Assembly: GCF_901000735.1 (NCBI RefSeq)
Contig: NC_081541.1
Coordinates: forward strand, 40,196,446 to 40,260,445
DNA from: Corylus avellana
Lineage: Eukaryota > Streptophyta > Magnoliopsida > Fagales > Betulaceae
DNA: 64,000 bases
Reading direction: 5' to 3'
Positions within the stretch are counted from its first letter, which is position 1, and every line of letters begins with the position of its first letter. The notes under the pieces were generated by a model, which ran no database searches, had not been told where the DNA came from, and saw only the letters and a program-made list of their open reading frames with translations. The position numbers and the translations under genes are program-made. Positions 1-11,072 of this stretch are shown piece by piece.

Positions 1-440
1 TCCAATGACTCCCAAACAAATGGCTTTAGGGCATTAGGTGTAAAAATACCTCTAAGAGCTTACTAACTCGAGTCAACTATAAAGTTAAACTAGCCACGCT
101 ATGAATCAATCCAAACTTATGGTGAAATACAAAACAAGCATTAATTATCATCTAGTTTACCTTTCCTACCTTTGACTAATTATGAGAAAATCTCCAATAT
201 AAAACTTGAAACAATTAAAAGCAAAAAAGAAGACATATAAAATAAACAATTAATTTATAAGATAATATATATATACATGTCGGGCTCAGGAGAGAAACAC
301 CAAAAGCCTAAGTTAATAGACTTGGGTCCACTTATGTATATTAAGTGCTCTTTTTCTCTTTTTCTCCTTTTCTGTATACTTTCTCAATATGTGACACACA
401 ACAACACATAATATAACAATAATTAGCTTTATTTCAATAT
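1..440. repeat. SPH1 3' flank, part of the four-fold repeated unit
   Basis: No gene is seen here. The first 190 bases recur 3' of the other SPH genes, near 13977-14165, 28010-28195 and 48200-48385. The beginning also resembles, in inverted orientation, the LTR-element interior near 7640-7790 and 11160-11320. Shared landmarks are the strings GGGCATTAGGTGT and ACTTACTAACTCGAGTCAA. The stretch is therefore probably an old retroelement fragment carried along with the SPH genes. Confidence 0.55.
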
Positions 441-495
441 TCACATATTAAGGTTGGTAGGTGATGAAGAGGTGCTCTGGTTGGGCTGCTTGTAA

Positions 496-924
496 TCACC
501 AAGTCAAGACTTGATAAACTTTGTTGTCGGCACCATATTGAGTTGCAGATGTCTGATTAATCCACCAATTGCAGTGAGTACTGCACCCCTCGGCGTCGCG
601 ACCATAATAGTAAATCGGAATATCGTTATGAATATTATTTATCTTGTTGTAGACCCACGTCAAATTACATACGAATTTTGTTGACCCCGAAATGTTGGGT
701 CTAAAGTTGAAACTGTACGTCTGGTTTGTTTGGAGAATGTGGATACCGAGGCTATCTTCCGATGAATGACAATCAAACCTAAGATCAACCTTTAAATCAT
801 TTCTTATTGAGACGAACGCTCGCTTTTTTTTGAATAAGCCGCCTTCAACACCATTCTTAAACGATCCACTCATAAACATAATTATCAATAGCAAAGTTAC
901 ATTTCTATTGGATGACATGATCAT
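496..924 (-). CDS. S-protein homologue SPH1 (plant self-incompatibility S1 family)
   Basis: A single-exon ORF of 142 residues, the usual size for this family. Residues 1 to about 28 form a signal peptide (hydrophobic LLLIIMFM core), so the product should be secreted. The mature part has the S1-family pattern: VSIRNDL, then DCHSSEDSLG, the YSFNFRPN block, the FVCNLTW strand, and CSTHCNWWIN near the end. Four cysteines (C52, C86, C114, C118) fit the two expected disulfides. NxS/T sites occur at N67, N77, N87 and N123. The family is named for the poppy stigma S determinant, but most plant members have no assigned role, so the ligand or partner is unknown. A second in-frame ATG lies two codons in. 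The TATA box lies just upstream. It is the closest relative of SPH2, with about ten substitutions. Confidence 0.9.
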   Translation of the reverse strand: MIMSSNRNVTLLLIIMFMSGSFKNGVEGGLFKKKRAFVSIRNDLKVDLRFDCHSSEDSLGIHILQTNQTYSFNFRPNISGSTKFVCNLTWVYNKINNIHNDIPIYYYGRDAEGCSTHCNWWINQTSATQYGADNKVYQVLTW

Positions 925-957
925 CTTCTTTATTTTTTATTGCTCTCCTCCACGCAT

Positions 958-968
958 GATATATATAG
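958..968 (-). promoter_or_regulatory. TATA box of SPH1
   Basis: On the minus strand this reads CTATATATATC, about 34 bases upstream of the SPH1 start codon. The neighbouring string GTGGTGGAAAC (plus-strand reading) is kept beside the TATA box of all four SPH genes. The short leader and conserved block make a core promoter likely. Confidence 0.6.
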
Positions 969-1010
969 TGGTGGAAACTATAAGCTAAAGACAGTAAAGT
1001 TAAAAATAAA

Positions 1011-3110
1011 TAAATTGAAGTCGTCAACATATACTATTAATTTGAACCAAATGTTACCTAGTTTACTTACCAAATAGGTAATAACATTTATATTTGCTGA
1101 TTTAATACATATCCCAATAACACAAATGCTCTTTCAAGCATTTATGTTGGTTGTAATATATCTTTAGACACCTTTAACTAACCATTTATCTATATCTAAT
1201 GTGGCTTCTTCTTTTTATAGATGAGATAAGAAAATATAGAAGAAAAAAATATGAAAGATTGTTAATAGGAGGATCCCGCTCATATTTAATTCCATTATTA
1301 AGGGGAAGACCAAGTCAAGGAAAAATAGAGAGAAAATACAATTCAATTCCCCCTTCAACTATCACCACTTTTTAATTTACACCACCAAACATAAAAAAGT
1401 GGCATTAATGGATACGTCAAACTACCATCTCATATCAAACATTATTTAAACGGTAAAATGGATGGACAATTGTCATGTGCATTTGTCTTTCATCTTTAAC
1501 ACCCTCATTTTTACTTTTAAAATGCCATAATTATTGGTCATTAACTCATGTTGATTGTTTGTCAACTATGCTTGGTTGCATTATAAGAGAAATATGATTG
1601 ACTTCTAAATGGTTTCCAGGCATTGTATAAATACTGGTAAAAACTATGGGCTAACTATAATAAAGTTAAAAACAAAAAACAAAAACACAAAAAAAAAAAA
1701 AAAAAAACTCGTGCCACTAAAGTCTTGGCATTTTTCTCATAGGCTCCTATTAATTGCTAGCGTAACCAAGCAAATGCCAAGAAATTAAAAATTCCTAGCG
1801 TTTTAAACCTAGAATTCCTTGTACTTAATTACGAAACGTTAGGAGTAGTAGTTTCTATAGGGAGGTTTCCTTTCCTTTTCTTTTCTTTTAATTTTTTTTT
1901 TTTTGGTTGAAAAGACACCTTCAAACTTATATTTTCAACATTTGACCTTTTTGAATTACTATTTCATTGCAATTTATACTAGCTCTCCAATAGATTTTGA
2001 CGTTAAAATATAAAGAAGGTTGTTCCATCCGTGATGCGAGTGTGCAAAATTTTGACTTAAAATGCCAAAATTGCCTTTAATTCTATATATAAAAAATAAA
2101 AATAAAAATAAAAAAACCAAAAAACAAATGTAGAAGTAATGGAATATAATTCAAGAATTGTGGAAGAAAGAAGAGTTAGGAAGTATGGAATATACTTCAA
2201 GAAGTATCCAAATGGAGATAAGAAGTTAAGGGCTACCAAACTTCAATCTCTTGGAATACTCTTGGTTGATATTTTGAAAATATGAAAGGAAAGGAAATGA
2301 AAAATGTGAAAGATTATTAATTGGGTTTCTTTGAATTGGTGATTCAGATGAAAGCTTATGGTGAAGAACCAAACCGTGATAGAGATGGTTAAAGCTAGCT
2401 AGCTAACCAAAAAATATATATGTAATAAACGTAATATTTTCATAACATGTTAATTTCTTTTTTTTCTTTTTTCTTTTTTTAATGCAACTATAATATGTTA
2501 ATTTTGATCTGTGACCATATGGATGTATAGAGCTAATGGGCCTTGTTGATCCGAATTAACGTATTGTAATTCTTGCTCGCAAACAAACCTCTGTTATTAT
2601 GCCTAACAGTATTGATTTAACTTAGGTCCCGTAAAAAAACAAGCACGACACATTTTTGAAGTTTTAACGGTTTAGATTTAATTCTAAATTTTCTATATAT
2701 ATAAAAATAAATAAATAAATAAATAAAAAAAAAGACAGTAGAATTAAATCTGACTGTTAAAAAAATATACCAGAGATATTTGTAGTTTTTTTTTAATTAT
2801 TATTTTTTTATTTTTTTTATTTTTAGATTTCTTTTAATTTTTACACAAGATACATTAATCTTACAAAGTGAGGAAATTCGTAGCATATCCTTACATTACT
2901 ATATTTCTTTTAGTTTTTATTTTAAAAATAAAAACTTATAAATGACTCATAATAAAAGCGGTAAAATTATCTTTTCTTTTTTTTTTTTTTTTTGGTTTTG
3001 CAAGTGATTAAGCAGTAATTGGATACACCTACGCCAATAACAACGATCAATTCCTCATTTCAACGTTACTTAACCTTTTCCAAATGAAGTATCATAACGA
3101 TCAATTCCTC
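1011..3110. other. SPH1 upstream region, with a promoter-like second copy at 1625-1672
   Basis: No gene is seen in this AT-rich stretch, which is rich in poly-A and poly-T runs. It matches 15000-17000 closely and the SPH3/SPH4 upstream regions less closely. At 1625-1672 a TATAAATACTGG box is followed by AAAACTATGGGCTAA and TAAAGTTAAAAA. This repeats the block that surrounds the SPH1 TATA box at 958-1010. It looks like the remnant of an older duplicated SPH promoter without its gene. Confidence 0.5.
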
Positions 3111-5686
3111 ATTTTTTTTTTTTTTTTTGACATTGCAGTCCAGCCAGTCCTCTCTAGTCTGGTAGAGAAAAGAAAAAATTTGTAGAGAGTAAAAAAATTT
3201 TTTGCCCCTAGGTAGCCCCCTTTAAATCTGCCCGAGTCTAGGGCTTTGCACTCTAGTATTGAAAAGATGGCCAGTGCATGCAGGGATATTGTGTATAAAT
3301 TAAGTAAGATGTCATATTAAGGCTCAGATGATGGACGGATTCAATCATTATTAAGGGTGAAAGAGATTGCATGTTGTTGGGTTTTTAACGGTTGACAAAA
3401 TACATTCTTTTGTAATTTTGTTTGCAGTGCATACATACAAAGTGTTATGCTCAGAGAAGACCTAGAAAATATGGTTTAGTCTAACCAATCATAATAGAAG
3501 GCCAATATGATATCGTTAAGTTTAATCAAATGAAGAAAATGAGCAAATCAGACTTGAATATGTCTACAATAAATGCCTGGAGTGCTTTAAAGTGCTTAGT
3601 TATAGCCAGATGTGTTATACAACTCTCATGGAGGGCTTTTCCGTAGAAGAAATGCTACACATCCTAAATTTGTTCTCCAAAACTTGGTTTCTAAATAATG
3701 TATCACTATCTCATGAGTTAGTAACACACTTTTCAAAATATTAATTCTCATGAGATGGTGACACATCATTCGGAAACTAACTTTAGAGAAACAAATTTAA
3801 GATGTGTAGCACTCCTCTTTCCGTAGTATACGCATTGACTCATTACAAAAATATAGATATAGATCTAGTTCTTTTAAATAAGTTATCTGAAGTTAAAAGA
3901 TCGCTTATCAACGCTCCTTATGAAGGCTTGAATATATTATTAGATGATCTTGTGCTATGGTCCGTCAGATCCATCACTTAGACAAGGTCTAAGTAAAAAT
4001 AAAGCTCGAGGGGTCCCAATTGCATGATATGTCGGGCATAAAAAAAAGAAAAATCATTTTATACTCAAACCTTAAACAACCAAAATCTATCATTAGCCAC
4101 AACTAAATGCATGCGCCATTAAAAGTATCATTTGCGGTCTATCTATCTATATTTTATCGTCTTTATAAAGATTTTGTTCTATAGAAAAACTTTGTGAAAG
4201 AGAACATAGAGAACTTCCTAATTCCTAAGCTTATGTTGAGCAAGCAACCTTTCTTTGGCGCATCAATTTGCTACCACATTTGTTGCTAGATATTAATTGA
4301 AAAAAGAAAAAAAGAAAAAGTGCTTATTAGTATATGAGAACACATTGGGATAGACATCAATTGATACGTGGGACTCCGAGACTTGCAGAAAAACCATTTT
4401 GAAACAAACAAAGCTTATATTATTTCTTAATTGTATATCTCCTACGTACTTCAAAAAAAATCTTGTAATTTCATAAATATGTTTAGTGAAAGTTTTACAA
4501 TGCAAAACTTTATTTGCATAGTCTTATAAAGATCCAAGAGAAGAGGGAAAAGTCAAGGAAAATATTTCTAAGAATCGTATAGAGTTATATATACCCACAG
4601 ATTCACAGAAGAATGTGAAGAGATTATAAAAGGATAAGGAGTTGGCAACATGCATATTCCTATCATAGGGTAGAAACCGTTAATTTATCAATATGTATAT
4701 TCGTGTTTTGGCCTGTCTATCTTAATACATTTTTAGTTTGGCCTATTTCGATAAAAAATTTCTGAATCCATCCATGTCTAGCATCATCATCAACATCTGC
4801 ATCAGCCATGATTCGAGACTTAAAGAACTTGGTACATCATAATCGGACTATGTCAGCAACGACATTCACAAAGTGCTTGAATGGCATCATGACAAAAAAA
4901 ATGCCAAATGTATATTAAAATCAAAAGCATTAAGAAGTATATATTATTATATTCCTGTATAAGGGGTAAGATTTAAACCTCTATTAAAAAAAGAAAAAAA
5001 AAATGGCATTAAGAAGTATATATTATTATATTCCTGTATAAGGGGTAAGATTTAAACCTCTATTAAAAAAAAAAAAAAAAAAGGTTATTGTACCGCTAAA
5101 AAAAATCGTGTACACACATCAAGATAAAATGCATACATAATATAAAACAAATGCATATTCTGCCGATCTTACTTTAAGCACATAAACCCATTCTATTTCT
5201 TGTTGACTTCGAATGGATGAATGCAAAAGAAAATCATTAAGAAATAAGTTAAAAAATAAAAAATAAAAAATTATTTTCATTTAGATGGAACCTTTTGTAA
5301 CGCCCTGTAAATTAAGTAACTGATAATTAATTTCACGGTTCGTCTCTCAGCCTTATTTCATTATGAACAAGACTCAGGAACCTTTAGTCCTCTAAAAGAA
5401 AGGATACTATGCAGCGGAAAGTATAAAATACTATAAACATTAATTATTACAACCAGAGCGTCTACCAAGGAATATCAAAGTAGCTATACACTTCATTGTT
5501 GCAAGGGATCTACGCTATACCTTAATATGCAAGCATACATCAAGCTCCTAAGTCTATAGCATAATTAAAAAGTACTAGCTACCATGAGTACCTACCTAAG
5601 CTTGCAATAAGTCCTCAAGCATCTCCCAAATCGAATCCTCCATGATAACCGAATGCTTCGCTATATCCATCTTCTGCTAAGCTATC
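3111..5686. repeat. SPH1-unit distal region, paralogous to 21605-24194
   Basis: No supported gene. The whole stretch is repeated 3' of SPH2 at 21605-24194. A short frame around 3846-3980 stays open in both copies (contains SLINAPYEGLNIL) but has no recognisable family. From about 5296 the sequence begins TGTAACGCCCTG, as some plant LTRs do. I could not find a matching end with a target duplication, so it is not called as an LTR. Confidence 0.5.
4922..5072. repeat. Tandem repeat, about 80-bp unit, two copies
   Basis: A unit containing GCATTAAGAAGTATATATTA and AAGGGGTAAGATTTAAACCT occurs twice, separated by an A-rich linker. It also occurs twice in the paralogous stretch 23425-23575. A related single copy lies near 31830-31880 and 52585-52635, so the SPH1/2 and SPH3/4 units share DNA beyond the SPH gene itself. 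Confidence 0.7.
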
Positions 5687-5869
5687 TATACAGCATAATT
5701 CTACATATGGAGAAAAATGGGAAATAATACAAGGGTAAGTCCGACAATTTAGTGAGTATAAATGTACACGACGTACTCGTTATTAGTTTGTAGTCTCAAT
5801 TATTTATAAAGCACATACAACATTATGACAGTTTATCTTGGATGTGATATATATATATAAAGATTTTTT

Positions 5870-6066
5870 GCTTTTCATCGTCATTGATGTTTAAAGCATT
5901 AATTTCTTTTTTAATCTTTTTGGGAGGTTTTGGGCACTTGTCAGCATAGTGTCTTTCTTCTCCACAATTGAAACATTTATTTTTTGAAAAATATTTTTCA
6001 AATTTAGATTCCTGTTTTCGTTTAGGAGGAGGTTTAGAAAATTTAGGCTTATTAAACCTTTTTCTG
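5870..6066 (-). pseudogene. CCHC zinc-knuckle fragment of a reverse-transcribing element
   Basis: The minus strand is open for about 65 codons. It encodes a lysine- and proline-rich stretch followed by a complete C-x2-C-x4-H-x4-C knuckle (CFNCGEERHYADKC) and a basic tail. This layout is typical of the nucleic-acid-binding end of Gag or coat proteins. The short basic linker followed by a helix-like INALNI segment suggests an endogenous plant pararetrovirus (Caulimoviridae) rather than a Copia or Gypsy element, but the fragment is too short to decide. No polymerase is adjacent. The fragment is absent from the paralogous stretch after 25160, so it arrived after that duplication or was lost there. 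Confidence 0.55.
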
Positions 6067-6097
6067 TGTCGAGATCCTAGTTGTTAGACGGTAGTCC

Positions 6098-6150
6098 ACC
6101 ACCCCGTCAGTACAGTTTGCGTACCACCCCGTCAGTTCAGTTTGCGAAAT
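6098..6150. repeat. Direct repeat, about 26-bp unit, two copies
   Basis: ACCACCCCGTCAGT followed by CAGTTTGCG occurs twice in a row with one base difference. It lies between the CCHC fragment and the paralogous segment that resumes near 6245. Function unknown. Confidence 0.6.
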
Positions 6151-6244
6151 CGTAAGTCCCGTTGAAAAGCCTGGGTTTGGCGTGTTAGGGCGGAAAGTAG
6201 GTGTTGTTTGTAGACCAAGGGTATGTGTAGCGCTGTGTGTTATA

Positions 6245-6555
6245 TATATATATATAATCATGAGTAACAATAATAGTTCAACCGTATGGTCTACTCGAGA
6301 TATTATCTCTTCTCAGCAGGGTTGATGTTGTCCCGAGGGACCTGTAGTACAATGCTGGTGCCCCGAATATAGCACGACTACCATACATAACACTAGCGGC
6401 ACGACCGAGTCTGACTTCGAGTGGCGCATACTGCTAATGATGTCCGTCCTATAGAGACCATCCATTGGGAATGGCTGCATCTTGGTCACGAAACCATTGG
6501 ATCCAAAGCCCACACACACACACATTTGACCATAAAGTTAATCTGTATAGTAAGC
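6245..6555. repeat. Segment paralogous to 25185-25480
   Basis: Starting from an AT dinucleotide run, this stretch matches 25185-25480 closely. Similarity stops abruptly near 6555, where retroelement interior begins, while 25480 continues into different DNA up to a LINE fragment. This marks the left edge of the retroelement block that separates the SPH1 and SPH2 units. Confidence 0.7.
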
Positions 6556-6559
6556 TTAT

Positions 6560-8323
6560 GTCAAACTACTAAAGCTACTGATTTCAGTTTTGTTTTTATT
6601 TTTATTATTTTTATTATTTTTTGTTTTTGTTTTATGTTTTCTTTTATTTTGCCTTTTGTTTTGTGTTTCTATTTTTAAAGTCTGTTAGTTTTTATTATTA
6701 TTATTATTATTATTATTTTTTTTTTTTGTGGTTTTAATTTTTCTCTGTTTTTGTCCACAACTTTAAGCTACCATGCGGCAGTGCGATTGAGCACACCTCT
6801 ATCCAGCAGTACTGAAGCTGCTGTACAGTTTGGCTGAAGACGTTAAACTTAGCGCTCACGGGAGGCACCCCATAGTTTATCCTGTTATTTTTCTATTTGT
6901 TTTTCAATTTATTTTTGTCTTGAGTTTTATTTTTGTTTCCTTTTTTATTTGTTTAGTGTTTTATTTTGTAGGGACAAGTGTGCTTCAGTTCAAGTTTGGG
7001 GGTGTGCTACGAGTCATGCTATTCCAGACAATTTCGTCCATATCCTAGGTAAATTCTTTTCATGTTATAGACACATTAGGGACAATGTGTAATTTAAGTT
7101 TGAGGGTATGTGAGACACTTTACACACACTTTGTCTCAGTTTTATTTTATTTTAATTTTTTGTGAAAAGAAAAAAAAAATTGTCCCAGTTTATTTTATTT
7201 TTATTTTTCTTGTTTGTAAAAAGAAAAAAAAATATATGCATAATCATGTTTGTCTTAAAATTTTGGTTGATGTTAAAAATTGTAATTTGATTTCATTGGT
7301 GAGCTTAAAATTTTGAACACATGATCTGATAATTGAGTTTTTCAGTTTGGTTACTTGCTTAAGACAGTTGAGAACTCACATGTTTGATATGATCTTATAC
7401 AAGCACATTAGCACATAATTTGTGATGTATGACATGAAGTTTGATGTGTGTTTCTCTATGTTTTGGGTGAAATTGCATGATTTATTAGATGGATACTTTG
7501 GCACATATATATATATGTGTGTGTGAGAAAAAGAAAAAGAAAAAGAAAAATATGATCATTGATAAGCTTTTTACTAAGTAATTGGACCTCTTGCCTCAAA
7601 GTATTGAGTGTTCACATCAAAAGGTGAAGAATTCTAATTTGTTTTAATATCATGGTTAGTTTGATTTCGTAACCTTTTTGACTCGAGTTAGTAAGTCCTA
7701 AGGGTGTCTCTACACCTAATGCCCTAAAACCATCAGGTTTAGAAGTCATTGACTTAACACTCGTTACATGGTTCAATTAGAAAGCTTAAGGGAACCAAAC
7801 ATTGTACAGCCTGACGAAGAAGAAGAAGAAATAAAAATTATATATATGCCATTGTTGTTCATTCTAATAGGGATTTCAGTGAACTTTGAGATATTGAGAC
7901 ATTGCACATTGGAAATAATTGGAAACTTCATATTTATGTGCTAGTTCACTTTACACTGTTTCGAACTTGTGATGCCTTAGCATGTCTTTTGTAAGTGATT
8001 AAATTTTAAAATTTCAATTCATTGTGAAAGTAGAGTTTATCTTTTTAAGCTTGCTAATAAATGAGAATCATGGTTTTGAGTGATACCTTAATTTTTGGAT
8101 AACATGAACTCTAGCATGATGTTTGTGGGTAACATTCCTAAAAAACCTCACGAGACTTTACTCATTCTCTAGGGAATTCCTAGGAGTTTAAAAAGCTTGT
8201 TGCATATGCTAAATGCAATTGTACATCCCACAAAAGATGAATTTATCTATTTATTTTCTGTGTTTCCAGTTAGTTTTTAGTTTCGTATTGCTAAGGGACT
8301 AGCAATATGTAAGTTTAGGGGTG
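6560..8323 (+). mobile_element. Partial internal region of an LTR retrotransposon, left part missing
   Basis: This stretch repeats 10080-11843 almost throughout: TTTTA-rich sequence, the block near 6770-6870, an AT/GT microsatellite followed by AAAAAG repeats, and the polypurine-like AAGTTTAGGGGTG just before the next LTR. It has no 5' LTR of its own. No gag or pol domain is seen; the short ORFs here are T-rich chance frames. Confidence 0.75.
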
Positions 8324-9740
8324 TGTTAAGTGCCAAAATATTCATATTTTAGTCCTTAAACTTATATATGTTAATTCCTTAGTGTTGTTAGTTTATGCCA
8401 TTTTATTACTTTTCTGTATTTTTTGTGTCTTTGTTGGCCTTTGGAAGAAAATGATGAAAACATAGAAGTATTGAGCTTAAATAGCAAATTTGGGAAAAGC
8501 TGAAGTCTCTGGTAGTGCGATCGATTGCAGGAGACCTGCGATCGAGCGCACTACAAGCAAGAGGACCAGACGAGCGCAAGGCGTGCGCTCGTGCGCGCTA
8601 GCAACAGCCTTGATCACATCTGCGATTGAGTGCCTAACACATACGATCGATCACAGTCCTGTGATCAAGCACACACGGGCAGCGATCGAGTGCTCCCGTG
8701 CGCTGGAAATTAATGTGCTGCAACCAGAATGCCATTTCCTTCCATATTAGAGTATTCCAAGTCCTACCTATAATAGGATTAAACGCTATGAATTTTCTAG
8801 GTTTACTAGCGTAATAAGGACTTCTAAAGGCCTATAAATAGGCCTCTTAGCTTCTAGGAAAAAGGTGTGGAGGAAGAGGCAGAAGCTCTGGAAATGAATT
8901 GAAGGCTAGATCAAGAAGAGTTTTAGTTTTTCTTCTCTTCCACCTTTTATTTTTGTTATGTAGTTTATATTTTAATTAGGGCTAGATTGAAGCCCTAATC
9001 ATGTCTATTTATGATTTCAATATTGGCGCCTTTATTACAATTATATTTTGGTGTATTTAACTTGATTAATTCCTGTTATCTTGAATTCCTCATATGTACG
9101 TGAATGCCCAACATATGCATGTGATATGGACTAGTTAATTAAATCAATTTGGATGATCGAGTCTTGGGTTTAATAAGAGCAATAAAAGAAATTCACACCG
9201 GGTTCTTGGGTTAATCAACATGGGGAACCAGGAATAGACGCCTATGCTCTAGGCCTCATGTGTTTGTAGATTTTCACAGATTTATGCTTTCTTAAAGAAT
9301 AACTTAGTAGACACCCATGCTAAATCATTTCAGAAAGAAAAGAATTAGAGTAGACACACATGCCTAATTCGTTGCTTAGGAAAATCAATAGCTTAAAGAG
9401 TAGACACACATGCCCTTAGGTTTGCAAGCATTAAATATACCGGTATGATTGACGCATTGGCATATTGTTATTTTAATTAGTCTGATTAGTGGTGGATATC
9501 AAAACCCTAATCCTTTTTAGTTGTAGTTTATCTTTTATTTTATTTCTTTATTTTAATTCAAACGTGACAATTGAATTTTATCTGTTTGATTAAATAGGAA
9601 ATTACTTCTAAACATAATTTACCAATCCTCGTGGGAATGATCTCGTATTTGCGTGCTATATTATCGTTTGATCTTATGCACTTGCGAGTAAAATGTATCA
9701 AATATTTGCCTATTAATTTATGTGGGTATTTGGCACAACA
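8324..9740 (+). mobile_element. LTR 1 of a non-autonomous LTR retrotransposon (1417 bp)
   Basis: It starts TGTTAAGTGCCAAA and ends TTTGGCACAACA, a TG...CA pair with short inverted termini. It matches the second LTR at 11844-13259 at roughly 95% by eye over the first 200 bases. It is followed directly by the primer binding site. A cluster of GCGATCGAGCGCAC-like motifs lies at 8515-8705. The LTR serves both the partial interior on its left and the complete interior on its right. Confidence 0.88.
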
Positions 9741-9746
9741 AGTTTT

Positions 9747-9762
9747 TGGCGCCGTTGCCGGG
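9747..9762 (+). promoter_or_regulatory. Primer binding site for tRNA-Asp
   Basis: TGGCGCCGTTGCCGGG, six bases after the LTR end, is complementary to the 3' end of plant tRNA-Asp (CCCGGCAACGGCGCCA). Athila and Tat-type Gypsy elements commonly use such a primer, which fixes the element's orientation as plus strand. Confidence 0.85.
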
Positions 9763-10981
9763 AATTGTGTTAAATTATGTCTAGAAATTTTTTCCTTTAG
9801 TTTAATTTAATTTATTTATTTTTTCTCTGTTTTGTTTAGTTTTTAATTTTGTTTGTTTTATGTTTCTGTTTATTTTTGTTTAATTTTTATGTTTGTTTTT
9901 TCATTTCTGTTTCTGTCCGGAAATCTGATTTAATTTGCGCTAGTGCGATCAAGCGCACTGCTGCCTGTGAGCCTTATATGCTTATGTTTTGCGACAGTAT
10001 GCTCGAGCGCCCATTCCAGGGAGATCGAGCGCAAGTGCACTGCAATCGAGCGCACAGCTAGACAGTAGTATTGAAGCTGCTGATTTCAATTTTGCTTTTA
10101 TTTTTATTATTTTTATTATTTTTTGTTTTTGTTTTTGTTTTCTGTTTTCTTTTACTTTGCCTATTGTTTTGTGTTTCTGTTTTTAAAGTCTGTTAGTTTT
10201 TATTATTATTATTATTATTTTGTGGTTTTAATTTTTCTCTATTTTTGTCCACAACTTTGAGCTACCATGCGGCAATGCGATTGAGCACACCTCTATCTAG
10301 CAGTACTGAAGCTGTTGTACAGTCTGGCTAAAGACGTTAAACTTAGCGCTCCTGGGAGACACTCCATAGTTTATCCTGTAATTTTTCTATTTGTTTTTCA
10401 ATTTATTTTTGTCTTTAGTTTTATTTTTGTTTCCTTTTTTATTTGTTTAGTGTTTTATTTTGTAGGGACAAGTGTGCTTCAATTCATGTTTGGGGGTGTG
10501 CTATTCCAGACAATTTCGTCCATATCCTAGGTAAATTCTTTTCATGTTATAGACAGATTAGGGACAATGTGTAATTTAAGTTTGGGGGTATGGGAGACAC
10601 TTTACACACACTTTGTCCCAGTTTTATTTTATTTTAATTTTTTGTGAAAAGAAAAAAAAAATTGTCCCAGTTTATTTTATTTTTATTTTTGTAGTTTGTG
10701 AGAAGAAAAAAAAAAATATGCATAATCATGTTTGTCTTAAAATTTTGGTTGATGTTAAAAATTGTAATTTGATTTCATTGGTGAGCTTAAAATTTTGAAC
10801 ATATGATCTGATAATTGAGTTTTTCAATGTGGTTACTTGTTTAGGACAGTTGAAAACTCACATGTTTGATCTGATCTTACACAAGCACATTAGCACATAA
10901 TTTGTGGGGTATGACATGAAGTTTGATGTGTGTGTTTCTATGTCTTGGGTAAAATTGGATGATTTATTAGATGGATACTTT

Positions 10982-10983
<2 letters not shown>

Positions 10984-11049
<66 letters not shown>

Positions 11050-11072
11050 AAAAAGAAAAAGAAAAAGAAAAA
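10984..11072. repeat. Compound microsatellite (AT)n(GT)n(AAAAAG)n
   Basis: An AT run is followed by a GT run and then A-rich hexamers. The matching site at 7506-7550 is much shorter, so the array has expanded in this copy. Confidence 0.9.

Noticed and set aside
5296..5690. Possible LTR beginning TGTAACGCCCTG, with GTTACA near 25702 in the paralogue
   Set aside because: No 5-bp target duplication could be matched at the two ends, and the SPH1 unit lacks the right end.
6421..7316. Several short plus-strand ORFs rich in F, I and V
   Set aside because: Chance frames in TTTTA-rich retroelement interior; the same frames break in the second copy at 9849-10798.
8490..8750. 86-residue ORF, also at 12010-12270
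   Set aside because: It lies inside the LTR over the GCGATCGAGCGCAC motif cluster, with no protein-like composition.
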